NCBI GenBank assembly: GCA_964019695.1
Contig: OZ026524.1
Location: forward strand, 30,400,664 to 30,464,663
Direction of reading: 5' to 3'
Length of the DNA: 64,000 bases
DNA from: Loripinus fragilis
Lineage: Eukaryota > Mollusca > Bivalvia > Lucinida > Lucinidae
The translations under genes and the position numbers were made by a program. The notes beneath the pieces are model-generated. The model did no database searches, was not told the origin of the DNA, and saw only the letters and a program-made list of their open reading frames with translations. The stretch's first letter is position 1; every line of letters begins with the position of its first letter. Below, piece after piece: positions 1-9,605 of the stretch.

Positions 1-566
1 GAAAGTTTCAGCCAATGAGAGTACATTTCTGGCAATCATATTTAATTCGACAAACAACTAACATAACATGACTGCCATACAGGTACCCTTAGTTGTTAAG
101 TGGCAAAAGACGTATTGGCTAGCACGGACTCTGTATTAAAATAGGATCCGTGATGGCCCTTGACATTCACACGCGGGCGCACGCAACACTCGCGGTAGGC
201 ACTGTTCCGCACGGTTTGTTTTTTAGCTTGCATGCCTGTACCAGCCACTCGAGTACTCGAATGACAAATCTCTGTATTTGCCATGCACGTTTTCAAACCG
301 CGAACAAAATATGTGACATGGACCAGTGGCCTGCTTGTGCTCGTGCTCATAAATATAGGAAGTAGAAACATGTACGTACATGTATTTGTAACATGCATTA
401 GAATATTCTATTTTTGCATTTTTCCTAGAATTAGAGATCAAGGTCAGTTTTTTGTGTGTGTGTTTGTTTTTAAGTTGTTAAGTATACTCCCCCGCATCAG
501 AAGAATCCGTTTGACTACGTGGGCTTCGATGACAGTTTGCTCTCAACTCATTATAGGGCCTGCGCA

Positions 567-621
567 AACAGTAAAGACCCTAATGAGATGCCTCAGGCAT
601 CTTACCAGGGTCTGCACTGTT
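567..621. repeat. Palindromic core of a degenerate MITE
   Basis: The two halves pair around a centre near 594 (AACAGTAAAGACCCT on the left, AGGGTCTGCACTGTT on the right). The same core type, ACAGTG...GACC...TGATGAGA, recurs near 4703, 39934 and 43743, so this is probably the remnant of a family-C hairpin MITE. The outer ends could not be placed. The remaining bases of 1-560 show nothing recognisable. Confidence 0.55.
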
Positions 622-835
622 AAAACTGTTAAAGTGCATGCAAAAAGCATCAGAAAATGACGTCTGCTGCATATAATTGCCTTACATTATTAACTAATTT
701 AAGTATAAAGGCAAGCAGCATAAACCAAGATCAGACTGTTCCTACAAGAGCAGTCTTTTTCAAAGAGGCTTCTAAAACACTTCAGCAGACGGCAAAACAG
801 ACGACATGTGTTGTGATTAGCGCTTTTAAGGTTAA
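622..835 (-). mobile_element. Degenerate GTCGTCTGC-type hairpin MITE
   Basis: Read on the minus strand, this copy has the same order of blocks as the intact 248-bp copies at 40869 and 53422: TTAAC end, AATCACAACA, GTCGTCTG, CTGCTGAAG, then a palindrome containing GATCAGACTG. The right end GCGCTTTTAAGGTTAA (820-835) matches the family terminus; the left end is approximate. Confidence 0.6.
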
Positions 836-929
836 ATCGTGAAAACTCACAATGGATAAACCAAATGTTTTAAAACTATAATAATGAAAGGTTCTATTCG
901 GAGCCCGCCAATAACGACTTTCTGTTCTG

Positions 930-1135
930 CTCACTCGCCTGCCTATGTTCTTAGGCAGCCTATATTACAAAGAATATTGTGAAAGGATCTAATCGGTACT
1001 GCAAGAATATGGACCCAGATCAGACCAAGGAAGCAGTCTGACCACGGTTCATATTGTTTGCTTTCATGAAAAAATCTAGTCTGAGGAGCACTTGAATATA
1101 TGCAGCAGACGTAAAAAGCAGATGACATCTTCAGG
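930..1135. mobile_element. Decayed hairpin MITE of the same family
   Basis: A palindromic core (GGACCCAGATCAGAC against GTCTGACCACGGTTC) is followed by GCAGCAGACG and AGCAGATGACA, the subterminal blocks of the 248-bp MITE family. Termini are eroded and the limits are approximate. Confidence 0.45.
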
Positions 1136-1400
1136 ACACAATAATATTAAATAATGGCTGGATGATGGTTAACAGGTTTAAGTATACGGTGAGAAACTGT
1201 AACCGTAGGTTGCCTAAAATACTTTGGACCTATTTGTTTTCAAGGTTTTCTGAGAAATATTTCCCTAAATATAGAAATGGAATACCAATTATAACCACAG
1301 ACGACCAAAAATAGGGGCAAGATTCTATTTATATTACAAAACAGATTCACAGCTTCACAGCCTTTTGGACTTGGAAATAAAAGCTATATATCTATCTATA

Positions 1401-1640
1401 TGGGCCGCGACGTGAGAAAACCTGTCTTCGGGGATTCCAACAAAGTGAGATTCAAACTAGCCTGCTCAGCTACAGAGACTAGCTAGAAAGTTGAAATTTC
1501 GCTCATGGCAAGTTTGGATTGTGATACTTTCCAAAAAGCGAAAAACAAAGGCGCTGATCAGACTGCGCGGATGCGCAGGCTGGTCTGCGCCTATGTTTTT
1601 TGCGACCCTCCGAAGACAGGTTTTCTCGCGTCGGGGCCCA
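1401..1640. mobile_element. MITE family A, complete 240-bp copy
   Basis: Terminal inverted repeats of about 30 bp are visible: the left end begins TGGGCCGCGACGTGAGAAAA and the right end read in reverse begins TGGGCCCCGACGCGAGAAAA, both continuing into CCTGTCTTCGG. The interior is non-coding and contains a palindrome around 1555-1595 (GATCAGACTGCGC). Related fragments lie at 9460, 11092, 18622, 32937 and 39125. A target-site duplication is not clear. Short open frames across it on both strands are by-products of the palindrome. Confidence 0.85.
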
Positions 1641-1795
1641 ATTATAACAAATGAAGCTTTTATTTTATACAAAGTCAGGGATAGGTATCAGATACTTCTT
1701 ACTTTGTAATTTAGACCCACGTCATGTAAAATGGTATGTAGCTTCTGTAGAACAATATTGTCAGAACCCAAAATACTGTATTGAACTGATATTGC

Positions 1796-1817
1796 AAAAA
1801 AAAAAAAAAAAAAAAAA
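1796..1817. repeat. Poly(A) tract, 22 bp
   Basis: Uninterrupted A run. It could mark the tail of a retroposed sequence, but no retroelement is recognisable immediately upstream. 1818-2072 is AT-rich with no feature seen. Confidence 0.85.
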
Positions 1818-2072
1818 TACAAAACAGATTTCGATTAGATTGATTTGATTAAACTTTCAACAAAATTAATTTTGTAAAATTTCAACGTATGTGTATCTAA
1901 AATCGGGGATGGTGGGGTCTTGTATTCTTTAATCATTTAAAATACAGCCCATTATTCACTCTCTTTAATTTTTTACCGAATCCCACTATCCAATAAAAAA
2001 AATCTTATATAATTATGTCTTATTATTAAAAAAAATCAACACGGCTTTTCCCTACCCTAAATGTTTTGGTGA

Positions 2073-2220
2073 AGCCGCCGTGGTGTAGGGGATAAACCTA
2101 GGGGTTGCAGGTTCGATTCCCACCTTCGGGAGTTCCCGTCATATAATAAACACACAAATCATAAACCCTCCCGGCCCAGTACTGGTTACTACCCATGAAA
2201 AGCCACAAAAAGTTTTTTTT
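2073..2220 (+). mobile_element. tRNA-derived SINE, type 2, degraded copy
   Basis: The head has pol III-like boxes: A box TGGTGTAGGGGAT (near 2081) and B box GGTTCGATTCC (near 2108). The head resembles the SINE at 14663 (GCCGCCNTGGTGTAGNGGATAAAC). The downstream part contains CCCAGTACTGGTT, seen in the SINE-1 body. No clear target-site duplication. Confidence 0.55.
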
Positions 2221-2250
2221 AATGGTTTTTGCTGCTGCCGTTGTTGTTTT

Positions 2251-2297
2251 GCGTGCGTGCGCGCGCGTGTGTGTGTGTGTGCGTGCATATGTGCGTG
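2251..2297. repeat. (GCGT)n/(GT)n microsatellite
   Basis: Alternating GCGT, GC and GT dinucleotides run from 2251 to about 2297. Confidence 0.85.
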
Positions 2298-3070
2298 TTA
2301 TCGATTGCTAACGTCGCTTGAATCATTTTCGACCTCAAACACTACCTCCTCCGTTTCGTCAACGTCGACCAGCGACGTTTCTAGAACTCCACATGAAAAA
2401 CGTCTCACAATGAGGAAGGAGCAAGCACATGATAACATCATAGCTGTTATGAGCAATCCAAAATATTTTGAAAACTTCTCCGACGACCAACACGTGCACC
2501 CAAGAAAACTTCTTTCGTTTGTCATAATAACATCGTCTTGACATACTTTAATACATGTTTCCATTTATTTACTATTAAGACAACAACGGTACTAATAAAT
2601 AATCAATACTCAGTGGAATTAGTCCTTAAAATTGTACACTTAATGAAATCAAGAAAAAATGTTCTGGAACACTTATATAGGTTGCAGGTTTTAACAGGCA
2701 GCTCAGTGGCACATGAAAACGGCATTTTTGCATCTGCATAACAGAGAATTCAACGATATACCCTACTATAGATCTAGAAGTGTACATGTTGTTGTTGTTT
2801 TTTTAAACTTCACCTATTCTCAAACTTTGTGTGTGCAAACAGTGAAATATTTTTCACGATTGCACGGATTGACAGACTCGCCTGAGCCTCCCCTGGTTGC
2901 ATATACGACAGGTACCTTTTCATATGGACTTGCTCAATTACAGTTTTGGTTGTATTTCCTATTATGGAACTCTCTCTCTCTCTCCGAAGAGAGAACCCCC
3001 TATTGCTCATGCATCGAACAATTATTGATTTTTTATTTTTTAATCTTTGACCTCATTGTTAACTTATTGG
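2298..3070. other. Unassigned stretch with short open frames
   Basis: Overlapping frames of about 90 codons exist on both strands across 2298-2564. Neither has a recognisable domain, signal peptide or convincing splice sites, so no gene is called. 2550-3070 is AT-rich and contains a short (TC)n run near 2970. Confidence 0.3.
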
Positions 3071-3075
3071 TCATC

Positions 3076-3268
3076 TTAACTCTTTGCCTACTGCGTTTAT
3101 CGTCTGCTGATATTTTTTTGTCAAAATCAACTTTTTCAAAAAATGCTTTCAGGAATACCTTCAGAGTGTCAAACAGTTTGGATCCAGATCAGGCCAGACA
3201 AAACGTCGGGCCTGATCTGGGTGCAAACTGTTTGCAAAGGTTATCAGCAGACGACATTGGTAGGTTAA
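3076..3268 (+). mobile_element. GTCGTCTGC-type hairpin MITE
   Basis: Block order is TTAACTCTTTGCC end, ATCGTCTGCTGA, palindrome 3172-3232 (AACAGTTTGGATCCAGATCA against TGATCTGGGTGCAAACTGTT), TCAGCAGACGAC, then GGTTAA. This matches the intact 248-bp copies at 40869 and 53422, but the termini are less well conserved. A 193-codon frame that runs through it is a chance frame. Confidence 0.7.
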
Positions 3269-3289
3269 GCGCTAAAAATGTTGCTATGC

Positions 3290-3860
3290 CATGACAGTCA
3301 TTTTCTTCCGCCACCGTCATAAAAATGCTAGCTTTAACTGATTAGACGATCGGCGATTAATAATTCTAGACATCTAAAATAAATTCAAAAAATAAAAATT
3401 AGTAAGCACTGAAATAACTGAAATAAAAAGTCTTTTATTCGCGTTTGTTAAAATATTGCCAGTATTTAACATAAACTAATACATGTATTTTCGTTTTGAC
3501 TTTTCACATTTTACCGTTAATTAACTATCCAATCATTTCTTGGAATTTCGGCCAATACTCAGGTATCACCCCCACCCCCTCCCTAGATAGCTGCGCATAC
3601 ATGTTAAAACTGTTTCTTTAAGCATATGCGACAATAGCCAGCAAAATCTCACGATTACGGAGCTTTCATTCTGAAGGATTATCCTAAACATATTGCTACA
3701 ATAAGTATGGAATGGTCCATTTTGTCCTTTACGGTGGTTGTTTTTCAAAATTTATATAAAATAATGCATTTCTGTCCCTGAAGACTGTTTTTATCTCCAA
3801 GCAATAGCAAAGGCAGTGCAGACCCTGGTGGAATGCCGTCTTATCATCTGGGACTCACTA
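3290..3860. other. No recognisable feature
   Basis: AT-rich DNA. A half-palindrome resembling family-C MITE cores (GCAGTGCAGACC near 3813) may be the stump of another element. Confidence 0.4.
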
Positions 3861-3872
3861 CTGGTATCCAGA

Positions 3873-4070
3873 TTGGGGAGCGCAGTTGCTCAGTGGTAGA
3901 GTGCTTGACTCGAGACTGAGGGCTGCGGGTTCGAGCCTCACCGGCGTCTCTGCGTTGTGGTCCTTGAGCAAGACACATATATCCTAGCTTAGTACTGGTT
4001 CAACCCAGGAAGACCCGGCCCTGTTTAACTGAAAGATTGTTGATGGGACGTAAAGAATCAAATCAAACAA
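3873..4070 (+). mobile_element. SINE-1, full-length, with 9-bp TSD
   Basis: This is a tRNA-derived short interspersed element. The head GGGGAGCGCAGTTGCTCAGT contains an A box (TTGCTCAGTGG), and a B box follows (GGTTCGAGCC, near 3930). The unique body includes CTAGCTTAGTACTGGTTCAA and the tail is GGGACGTAAAGAATCAAATC followed by AAACAA. A direct repeat GTATCCAGA flanks it (3864-3872 and 4071-4079), which supports LINE-mediated retroposition. Other copies or fragments lie at 8757, 40097 and 55090. The element encodes no protein; it would be transcribed by RNA polymerase III if active. Confidence 0.92.
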
Positions 4071-4222
4071 GTATCCAGAACGAAAAGGGTTCATATTCAA
4101 CGTTTCAAGTGGATTATTATGTACTCATTTCACCCTACGATTTATGTCATAAACCATTTCCTTTGCACTGGCTCCTTTATAAAGTGTGACAACACACGGA
4201 TTTAGGTACTTGCCGCATATCC

Positions 4223-4284
4223 GAACAGTGAAGGCTTGGGCGAGCCTGCACGAACGCGCAATCCCGTTAAAGCCTACACTGTTC
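4223..4284. repeat. Inverted repeat (hairpin)
   Basis: GAACAGTGAAGGCTT pairs with AAGCCTACACTGTTC across a 32-base loop. It resembles the ACAGTG arms of the local hairpin MITEs. Confidence 0.6.
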
Positions 4285-4309
4285 TTTTACCTTGAATATG
4301 GAAGTACGG

Positions 4310-4452
4310 CTTGAAGGTTACCAACAGCTTAAGTGATGTGGAGATGGGGCAACAGCTTAAAGTCACATCACACAGACTGGTGATCCGTGGGAATTGAACC
4401 TGGGATCCATGGTTTACAAGGCGAGTGGTTTATCCGCCATACACCAACGGTT
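4310..4452 (-). mobile_element. SINE-2 copy, minus strand
   Basis: Read on the minus strand it starts at an A box (TGGTGTATGGCGGATAAAC), then CTCGCCTTGTAAACC, a B box (GGTTCAATTCCC), and a body with GTTGCCCCATCTCC and AAGCTGTTGGT. The order and sequence match the complete SINE-2 at 14663-14822. The 3' tail GGACGTTAAAC is missing, so the copy is 3' truncated or diverged. Confidence 0.75.
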
Positions 4453-4606
4453 CCTTTATGAAGGCTCAAACCTCAGGCTCGGACAAAATATTAAAAATGT
4501 ATGACAAAGTACGGGTTTCCAGTCAAAATTCGCACAGGAGTAATGTGGCTTACGCACACGTGTATTTGGCGTAATTGGCGTGACATCTTTGATTAGAAAT
4601 TAAATA

Positions 4607-4814
4607 GGTAAAGTCGGGTATATTCGGACAGATTGCTAAATTCGGACAGCCAACTTGTTTGTTTCATAGTTCAGTTATTGGAATAAAAAATAAATTAACT
4701 AAGCAAACAGTGAAAATCCTAATGAGACGGCTCATAAGCCGTCTCATCTGGATTTCCACTGTTTGCAAATGTGTGTCCGAATTTACCTGATGTCCGAGTT
4801 TACCCGACTTTACC
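4607..4814. mobile_element. MITE with 24-bp TIRs and palindromic core
   Basis: The left end GGTAAAGTCGGGTATATTCG and the reverse complement of the right end GGTAAAGTCGGGTAAACTCG match with two differences, and the match continues through GACA. A TA flanks the left end (4605-4606) and another lies one base beyond the right end, which suggests a Tc1/mariner-type TA target. The centre (about 4703-4767) is a near-perfect hairpin, GCAAACAGTG...CACTGTTTGC. It is non-coding and lies immediately downstream of a candidate exon's splice donor. Confidence 0.88.
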
Positions 4815-4822
4815 CTACTTAC

Positions 4823-5139
4823 CGGTAAGCTATGGGTGTTCTCTGTCACGCAACAGTCGATCATTCTATCGACGTTACCGCCATCGCCGGCTTTCCCCTC
4901 GACGTCACAGTATCGACATGTGCTATTCTTTAAATTTGTATCAAATGTTGTGAATTTGTAAAAATATTTATTAACTAAATAAGAACTCAAACAGGAAACC
5001 AAAATAACTAACATTAGCATAATCAGATAATCACAACACGCCATTTTGCGCGTCACTGTTCTTTGCTGTTTATCGTCGGAAATTCCAACGGCAACGTCAT
5101 GTCGGCATAGTTCTGCCGTCGAATTACATTCCGATTCCA

Positions 5140-5140
<1 letters not shown>
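4823..5140 (-). CDS. Candidate first coding exon, small type II membrane protein
   Basis: Not recognised as a known family. Seen: an open frame of 106 codons from an ATG at 5138-5140. It has a hydrophilic start (MESECNSTAELCRHDV), a basic stretch RTVTRK, a hydrophobic segment of about 24 residues (CDYLIMLMLVILVSCLSSYL, roughly residues 38-60), then a polar, cysteine-containing tail with an NST glycosylation sequon and DRMIDCCVTEN. The frame ends at ACCG followed by GTAAGT (intron GT at 4822-4821), a strong donor consensus, five bases short of the MITE at 4607-4814. Basic residues before the hydrophobic segment fit an N-in signal anchor. The frame also continues upstream through an in-frame (ACT/ACA)n repeat to an ATG at 5302, which would add a threonine run; the ATG at 5140 directly after the repeat is the more plausible start. 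Inference: first exon of a secreted-domain or ligand-like type II protein, with remaining exons outside or unrecognised. It could also be a chance frame. Confidence 0.35.
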
Positions 5141-5173
<33 letters not shown>

Positions 5174-5350
5174 TGTTGTTGTTGTTGTTGTTGTTACTGT
5201 TGTTGTTGTTGTAGTAGTAGTTGTTGTTGTCACTTTTGTTGTTGTTGTAGTAGTAGTAGTAGTAGTAGTAGTAGTAATAGTGGTGGTGGTGGTGCTAGTC
5301 AAGGTAGCAACAGCAGAAGTAGTATTAGTAGCAGTGGTGGTAGTAGTAGT
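5141..5350. repeat. (TAG)n/(TTG)n trinucleotide repeat
   Basis: Runs of TAG, TTG and TGG, all in the same phase, directly abut the candidate start codon at 5140 on the minus strand. GTC/GTT-rich sequence continues to about 5400. Long polyvaline and polythreonine frames here come from the repeat. Confidence 0.9.
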
Positions 5351-5399
5351 AGTGCACGTCGTCGAATTCGTCGTCGTCGTTGTTGCTGCTGTTGTTGTT

Positions 5400-6090
5400 C
5401 GTCAGCTATTCGATTATTCCCAATATTTATAGTACGTTTTCAAGTTTTAGCATCATATGTGTATTCTTTAAAAATACGTTTCATGGAAGTGTTCGTTCTT
5501 TTGAAAGTCGGGGACAAAACACATCTGATCCTTATAGAAATTATGTCGGGCCGAGGTTGATTCGCTGTCCTGCTTCCGTATAAATGCATTGTCTTTAAGA
5601 AAAATAATGATAATATACCTACCGGTTACAAATCTCCGCTGGAAATACAGGCGTGACACAGATTAAACTACCTTACAAAAGTCGTTTATAGTAATACTTC
5701 CGGAATTTACAAAACGAGAGTGCGTGGGTAAAATCATATTTTTTCTTCATATAAACTCATATCAGCCTGTGCTTTATGAGTCGGTTCCCGCCTGAAACGG
5801 TGTTAGATCTAATTTATGTGAATTAAGAATGAAATGCGCTAACGCACATGCTTTTCTTTGTATTAACTGATAGTGAATAACATTGTGACAGCTTAACCCA
5901 TATAAGCCAAGCGCCCTTTTTATGGGACACCGGTAAACCGTGCAGATCCAGATCAGACACAGCATAATGTTATGTCCGATCAGGAACTTCACTGCTTGCT
6001 TACAGAATCTTCAACTGAAGTTTGGAAAAAATTAAAAAATACCACCCAACACCCCTAAAACTGGAAATGGATTTGTTCAATTGATAGAGA
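5400..6090. other. No recognisable feature
   Basis: Low-copy-looking sequence with no domain, TIR or tRNA-like head seen. If the minus-strand exon at 4823-5140 is real, its promoter and 5' UTR would lie here, but no core promoter motif stands out. Confidence 0.3.
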
Positions 6091-6094
6091 TACG

Positions 6095-6698
6095 CTGCTC
6101 AAAATATTTAAAGGCACACTGTGTATTTTGCCATTAATTCACTCATAGTCTGACTCATAACGAAAGTTGGATTAATAAGGCAAAAACATGTTTCTCCTGT
6201 GATTAGTTTGATTGCCCATCAAGGATGATGCTTGTTAATAAAAATGAAGTAAGACATTTCCAGAAATCTCCATGGAACGCTTTATTTAAAAATGGAATTT
6301 TGTTAAAAAAATACCCCCTTTTCAAAACCAAATTTTAAGAGGATGTTTCAATCAAGCACTACAACAGCATCATTTCTGTACAGTCAATAGCCTTTCAATG
6401 CTGCAGAAATCATTAGGTTACGCTATTAACAAATTTGGAAGATTCTACAGAGTTCCAGAAAAAATTGTCATTTTAAAAAAAAAATAAAAATTACAAAATT
6501 TGAGCCATGAACTTTAGTAGCGATTGTTTTATCAAAAACTTTTTCTGATCCAAAACTTTGACCATCGTCACACAAGTGGCAAAAGAAGCTGGGTTTCTGT
6601 CTTATAGTCTAGTGGAATACATTGCTTGTCTATTGGACAGAGGTTAACATTATCACCTATGGAAAATCAGCATGTGTTCCTTTAAATATTTTGAGCAG
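6095..6698. mobile_element. Non-autonomous TIR element, about 0.6 kb
   Basis: The left end CTGCTCAAAATATTTAAAGG and the reverse complement of the right end are identical over 20 bp, then differ slightly (CACA against AACA). The interior is AT-rich and non-coding. No certain target-site duplication. Confidence 0.68.
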
Positions 6699-6799
6699 TC
6701 ATTCGGGTTAATGGTAGGTAAACCAGTATTACTATGCAGTAGTACTTCCAGTAATTAACAATTTTCCCGAATTGGATCAGAGAATAGTCTCTTCGTGAG

Positions 6800-6885
6800 C
6801 TGCTGGCATTACTAGGGCTTGAACTCACGACCCAGCTCGCAAATCCAAAGTCAGTTTACTTCCGATAGAGCTAAGCAGCCCCATC
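6800..6885 (-). mobile_element. tRNA-like SINE head
   Basis: On the minus strand there is an A box (TAGCTCTATCGG, 6862-6873) followed by a B box (GAGTTCAAGCCC, 6815-6826) at tRNA-like spacing. A good acceptor stem does not form, so this is called a SINE head or tRNA pseudogene rather than a functional tRNA. Confidence 0.5.
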
Positions 6886-6925
6886 CCTAAAATGCCCGTA
6901 GTCTACCTTCTACTAGAATCTATTT

Positions 6926-7180
6926 AGGGTCAAATAAAAAAAATGAGTGCGTTTCGGGTAACGGGTCTGAAGACTTTAGGTAGCGTAGGCACACATATTT
7001 TTTAAGTATTTTTTTTTCTGGAAAAAATATAATTTTATGCATTTTGAAAGGCGAAAATCGCCTTTCAAGATGCATAAAATATTTTTTTTCCAGAAAACTT
7101 AAAAAAACTTCTAGGTTTCACCAGTAAATTTAGGTAGGGTCGGGTTACCCTAAACACATGTATTTTTTTTATTTGGCCTA
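6926..7180. mobile_element. Foldback MITE, about 255 bp
   Basis: The outer ends pair (AGGGTCAAATAAAAAAAATG against the reverse complement of ATTTTTTTTATTTGGCCTAG) and the core is a long hairpin (7015-7097): TTTTCTGG, AT-rich arms with TTTATGCATTTTGAAAGGCG, then CGCCTTTCAAGATGCATAAA and CCAGAAAA. It is non-coding. Confidence 0.8.
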
Positions 7181-7506
7181 GTAAAACCAGATCACACAAA
7201 ATATATCCTTTGTCAACGGCTTCTCTAAGTCTACATAGTAAGACACGTCTGGAAATAGCAGGGATTTCATTTGTATCAGTTTAGACCCTTACACTACGGG
7301 GACATGTTTATGGTAATTCCCCAGCTAAATTATTAACCTAGGAGTCATCCATTGATAGCACGACTCATGTTAAATCGAAGACTATGCGACACTATTTAAT
7401 TCCGAGTTATCAGTAGTTTTAATAAAGAAGAGTTGAAAAGTATACAACAAAGAAATGAATATTTCCCTTGTATCATGCCAAAAGAAAATGTGCATGTACT
7501 CAAAAG

Positions 7507-7528
7507 AACCGTCTCAGTGAGACGGTTT
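7507..7528. repeat. Hairpin AACCGTCTCAGTGAGACGGT
   Basis: Near-perfect palindrome, flanked by ACTCAAAAG. The same core with the same flank recurs at 25342-25364 and 37533-37555, so it is a dispersed hairpin family. Confidence 0.75.
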
Positions 7529-7683
7529 TTCATGTATCCATAACTCATCTTTTGATTGCATATACTAAGCTGCCACTCATTTTGGTGTAAACTTATCTTA
7601 CTTTACCTACTATTAACATTTTGAGGCCAACATTTCTATCTGTTATTGTTATGGTTATTCTCAAGGTCAGTGCAGAAAACCCT

Positions 7684-7858
7684 GTGTAAAACGGCCACTC
7701 TCAAAAAAGACCAAATTTGGTTTTCAAGACTAATTATCGCTTAATGCAGGTCAAAAGTATTGCAGAATGCGCATTCTGCAATACTTTCGACCTTAATTAA
7801 GCTACCATATGTTATAAAGATTTTTATTTTGTCTATTTTTTGGGTGTCCGTTTTACAC
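7684..7858. mobile_element. Short MITE with GTGTAAAACGG ends
   Basis: Termini GTGTAAAACGG and CCGTTTTACAC are inverted repeats. The centre 7749-7792 is a hairpin (GGTCAAAAGTATTGCAGAAT against ATTCTGCAATACTTTCGACC). It is non-coding. 7860-8446 shows no other recognisable feature. Confidence 0.75.
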
Positions 7859-8446
7859 CAGTTTTTACTGTACAATCAAACAGAACATATCTTCTAAAGC
7901 AGCTGAAAATTTATACCAAGATCAGTGGCAGCTTAGCTACCACCCAAACTGGTGTAAAGTTACATTTATTTTTATAGTGAAAAACACACCACAATGCATA
8001 CCAAGCTTACTTTGACTTAAAGTGAAAAAAACACACATTTTTTTCAAATGCATTTATTATAGAGCTTACAGTATGGCAGTTACAGTTTGTTTGTGAATGC
8101 TCTTCAATTAGCCTTTAATTAATTACTTTTGCTTGTCCATGGGGGCCTGGCCATTTTCAGGTCAATGAGCTCTACACAGGAAAACTGGTAACACTACCAC
8201 CTGCTTACACACAGCCCAAGCAAAGTTATAAATCGTTGATAATGGCAAAATAACAATGTTTCAGATTTATAGTTTTAGCAGTGTGTGCATTGATGAGTAT
8301 ATTTTTATACCTGGCCTATATTTTAAGGAGATGATTCATGTAATCAATGTTACTTGTTTTCAGATCCTGTTAGTTGCTTATATATTATTGTTTTGTAAGT
8401 ACATGCTGAAATACTGTTTAAACTAATATTTCATAATTGTTTCTAA

Positions 8447-8536
8447 AATTTATCCCTTAAAGAACTAATTATTACTATAGCTGACGACATATTTTGTAAC
8501 AATTTTTCTCATTTTGGTTAAAAAAACAGATTGAAA
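8447..8536 (+). repeat. Source copy of a locally duplicated 90-bp segment
   Basis: AATTTATCCCTTAAAGAACT through CAGATTGAAA is repeated in direct orientation at 8842-8934 with a few differences. The downstream copy sits inside a SINE, so this upstream copy is taken as the source. Confidence 0.85.
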
Positions 8537-8756
8537 ACGAAAGAAATTTATTGAAAAAACAAAATACTTTTCTTTTGTTAGTAGTAACATTCTAATTTTC
8601 ATTGATCTGGCTGTTGAATGTAATTAAAAGGAATATCCATTATCCAAGATTGAAATGGAGAAACCATTGAAAGGTGCTGCTTCAATTATTTAGCTGACCT
8701 GCATATAGAAGTAAACTCAGGTTAATGTGTAGCTGTTTAATGCCACTAGCTGTAAG

Positions 8757-8965
8757 GGAGCGCAGTGGCTCAGTGGTTGAGTGCAAGACACATTAATCCT
8801 AGCTTAGTACTGGTTCAACCCAGGAAGACCCGTCCCTATATAATTTATCCCTTAAAGAACTAATTATTACTAAAGCTGACGTCACATTTTGTAACAATTT
8901 TCCTCATTTTGGTTGAAAAAAAAACAGATTGAAACAAAATGACGTAAAGAATCAAATCAACTATA
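8757..8965 (+). mobile_element. SINE-1 copy, internally rearranged
   Basis: A 10-bp direct repeat TAGCTGTAAG flanks the unit (8747-8756 and 8966-8975). The head GGGAGCGCAGTGGCTCAGTG and the body part CTAGCTTAGTACTGGTTCAA match SINE-1 at 3873. Two changes are clear. The segment between head and body, including the B box, is deleted. After CCCTATATAA, about 18 bp of the SINE are replaced by a 93-bp copy of 8447-8536, and the SINE tail GACGTAAAGAATCAAATCAA resumes at 8941. The copy cannot be transcriptionally competent without its B box. Confidence 0.9.
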
Positions 8966-9165
8966 TAGCTGTAAGATGGCTGCTCCCAGATGTTTACATA
9001 AAAGCAATAAATAGTGCTGTAATTAACTTAGCAGTGGAATAAATGATCTGTGAAAATTAAATCAGTACATATTTGGCTTAAGTAAAGTGTTAAAAATCAC
9101 GAACATACACTTTAAGCAGGCACGTTTTATACCTTAAATCCCAGGAGACACCATTTTTAAACACT

Positions 9166-9315
9166 GTCGTTTGTCAGTTACAAGCGAAAGTATGTGCACG
9201 AAGTACTGGTTAACCGCTTAGTCAAGCTTGCCCATGAAAAAAGTGTGTTTAGGTGAACTGACCGTCCCGACATGACCATAGCTGTTGACTGGGACGTTCC
9301 GCATCAAACCAAGAA
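9166..9315 (+). mobile_element. SINE-3, 3' portion
   Basis: TTGTCAGTTACAAGCGAAAG, TACTGGTTAACCGCTTAG, GAACTGACCGTCCC and AGCTGTTGAC..GGGACG follow the order of the minus-strand SINE-3 copies at 15716-16054 and 24808-25105. The tRNA-derived head is absent, as in 5'-truncated retroposition. Confidence 0.75.
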
Positions 9316-9320
9316 ACCAA

Positions 9321-9382
9321 ACAACGCCGTATCGATCACGATGCGACGTATTGACGTCGCGTCGACGTAGATACGACGTTGT
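9321..9382. repeat. CG-rich inverted repeat
   Basis: ACAACGCCGTATC pairs with GATACGACGTTGT; inner ACGATGCGACG/CGTCGCGTCGA arms also pair. The outer arm resembles the end of the element near 41537-41990 (CAACGTCGTA...TACGACGTTG). Confidence 0.6.
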
Positions 9383-9459
9383 TCCGACAAAATATTTTTG
9401 CTAAGTTGAAACTTTGTTATAGATGGTTGTGTGTAAGAAAAATCCTTTCTGCTATATTC

Positions 9460-9605
9460 GAACAAATGCGCAGATAAGTCTACTTATCCTCGCAGTCTGA
9501 TCTGCGCATTATTCATGCTTCGCTGTCTAGAAACGAAATAAAAAATTTCAAGTTTCTAGCTGAGCAGACTGGTCTGAGTCATACCTGGTGTGAATCTCCA
9601 AAGAT
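9460..9605 (-). mobile_element. Internal fragment of MITE family A
   Basis: GCAGTCTGATCTGCGC, TTTCAAGTTTCTAGCTGAGC and GTGTGAATCTCC parallel the interior of the family-A MITE at 1401-1640 in reverse order. TIRs are not recognisable. Confidence 0.4.

Noticed and set aside
2298..2564. Overlapping frames on both strands as a small gene
   Set aside because: No domain, signal peptide or splice sites; only length supports it.
2713..3294. 193-codon plus-strand frame with hydrophobic stretches
   Set aside because: Its C-terminal third is translated from a hairpin MITE (3076-3268), the N-terminal part has no recognisable domain, and hydrophobicity follows from the T-rich sequence.
3873..4070. tRNA gene
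   Set aside because: A and B boxes are present, but the acceptor stem does not pair. A SINE body, an A-rich tail and a 9-bp TSD show it is a SINE. The same logic applies to heads at 6800, 14663, 15716, 32632, 33922 and 35520.
7507..7528. Intrinsic transcription terminator (hairpin followed by T run)
   Set aside because: The organism is eukaryotic, and the same hairpin recurs with a shared flank as a dispersed repeat.
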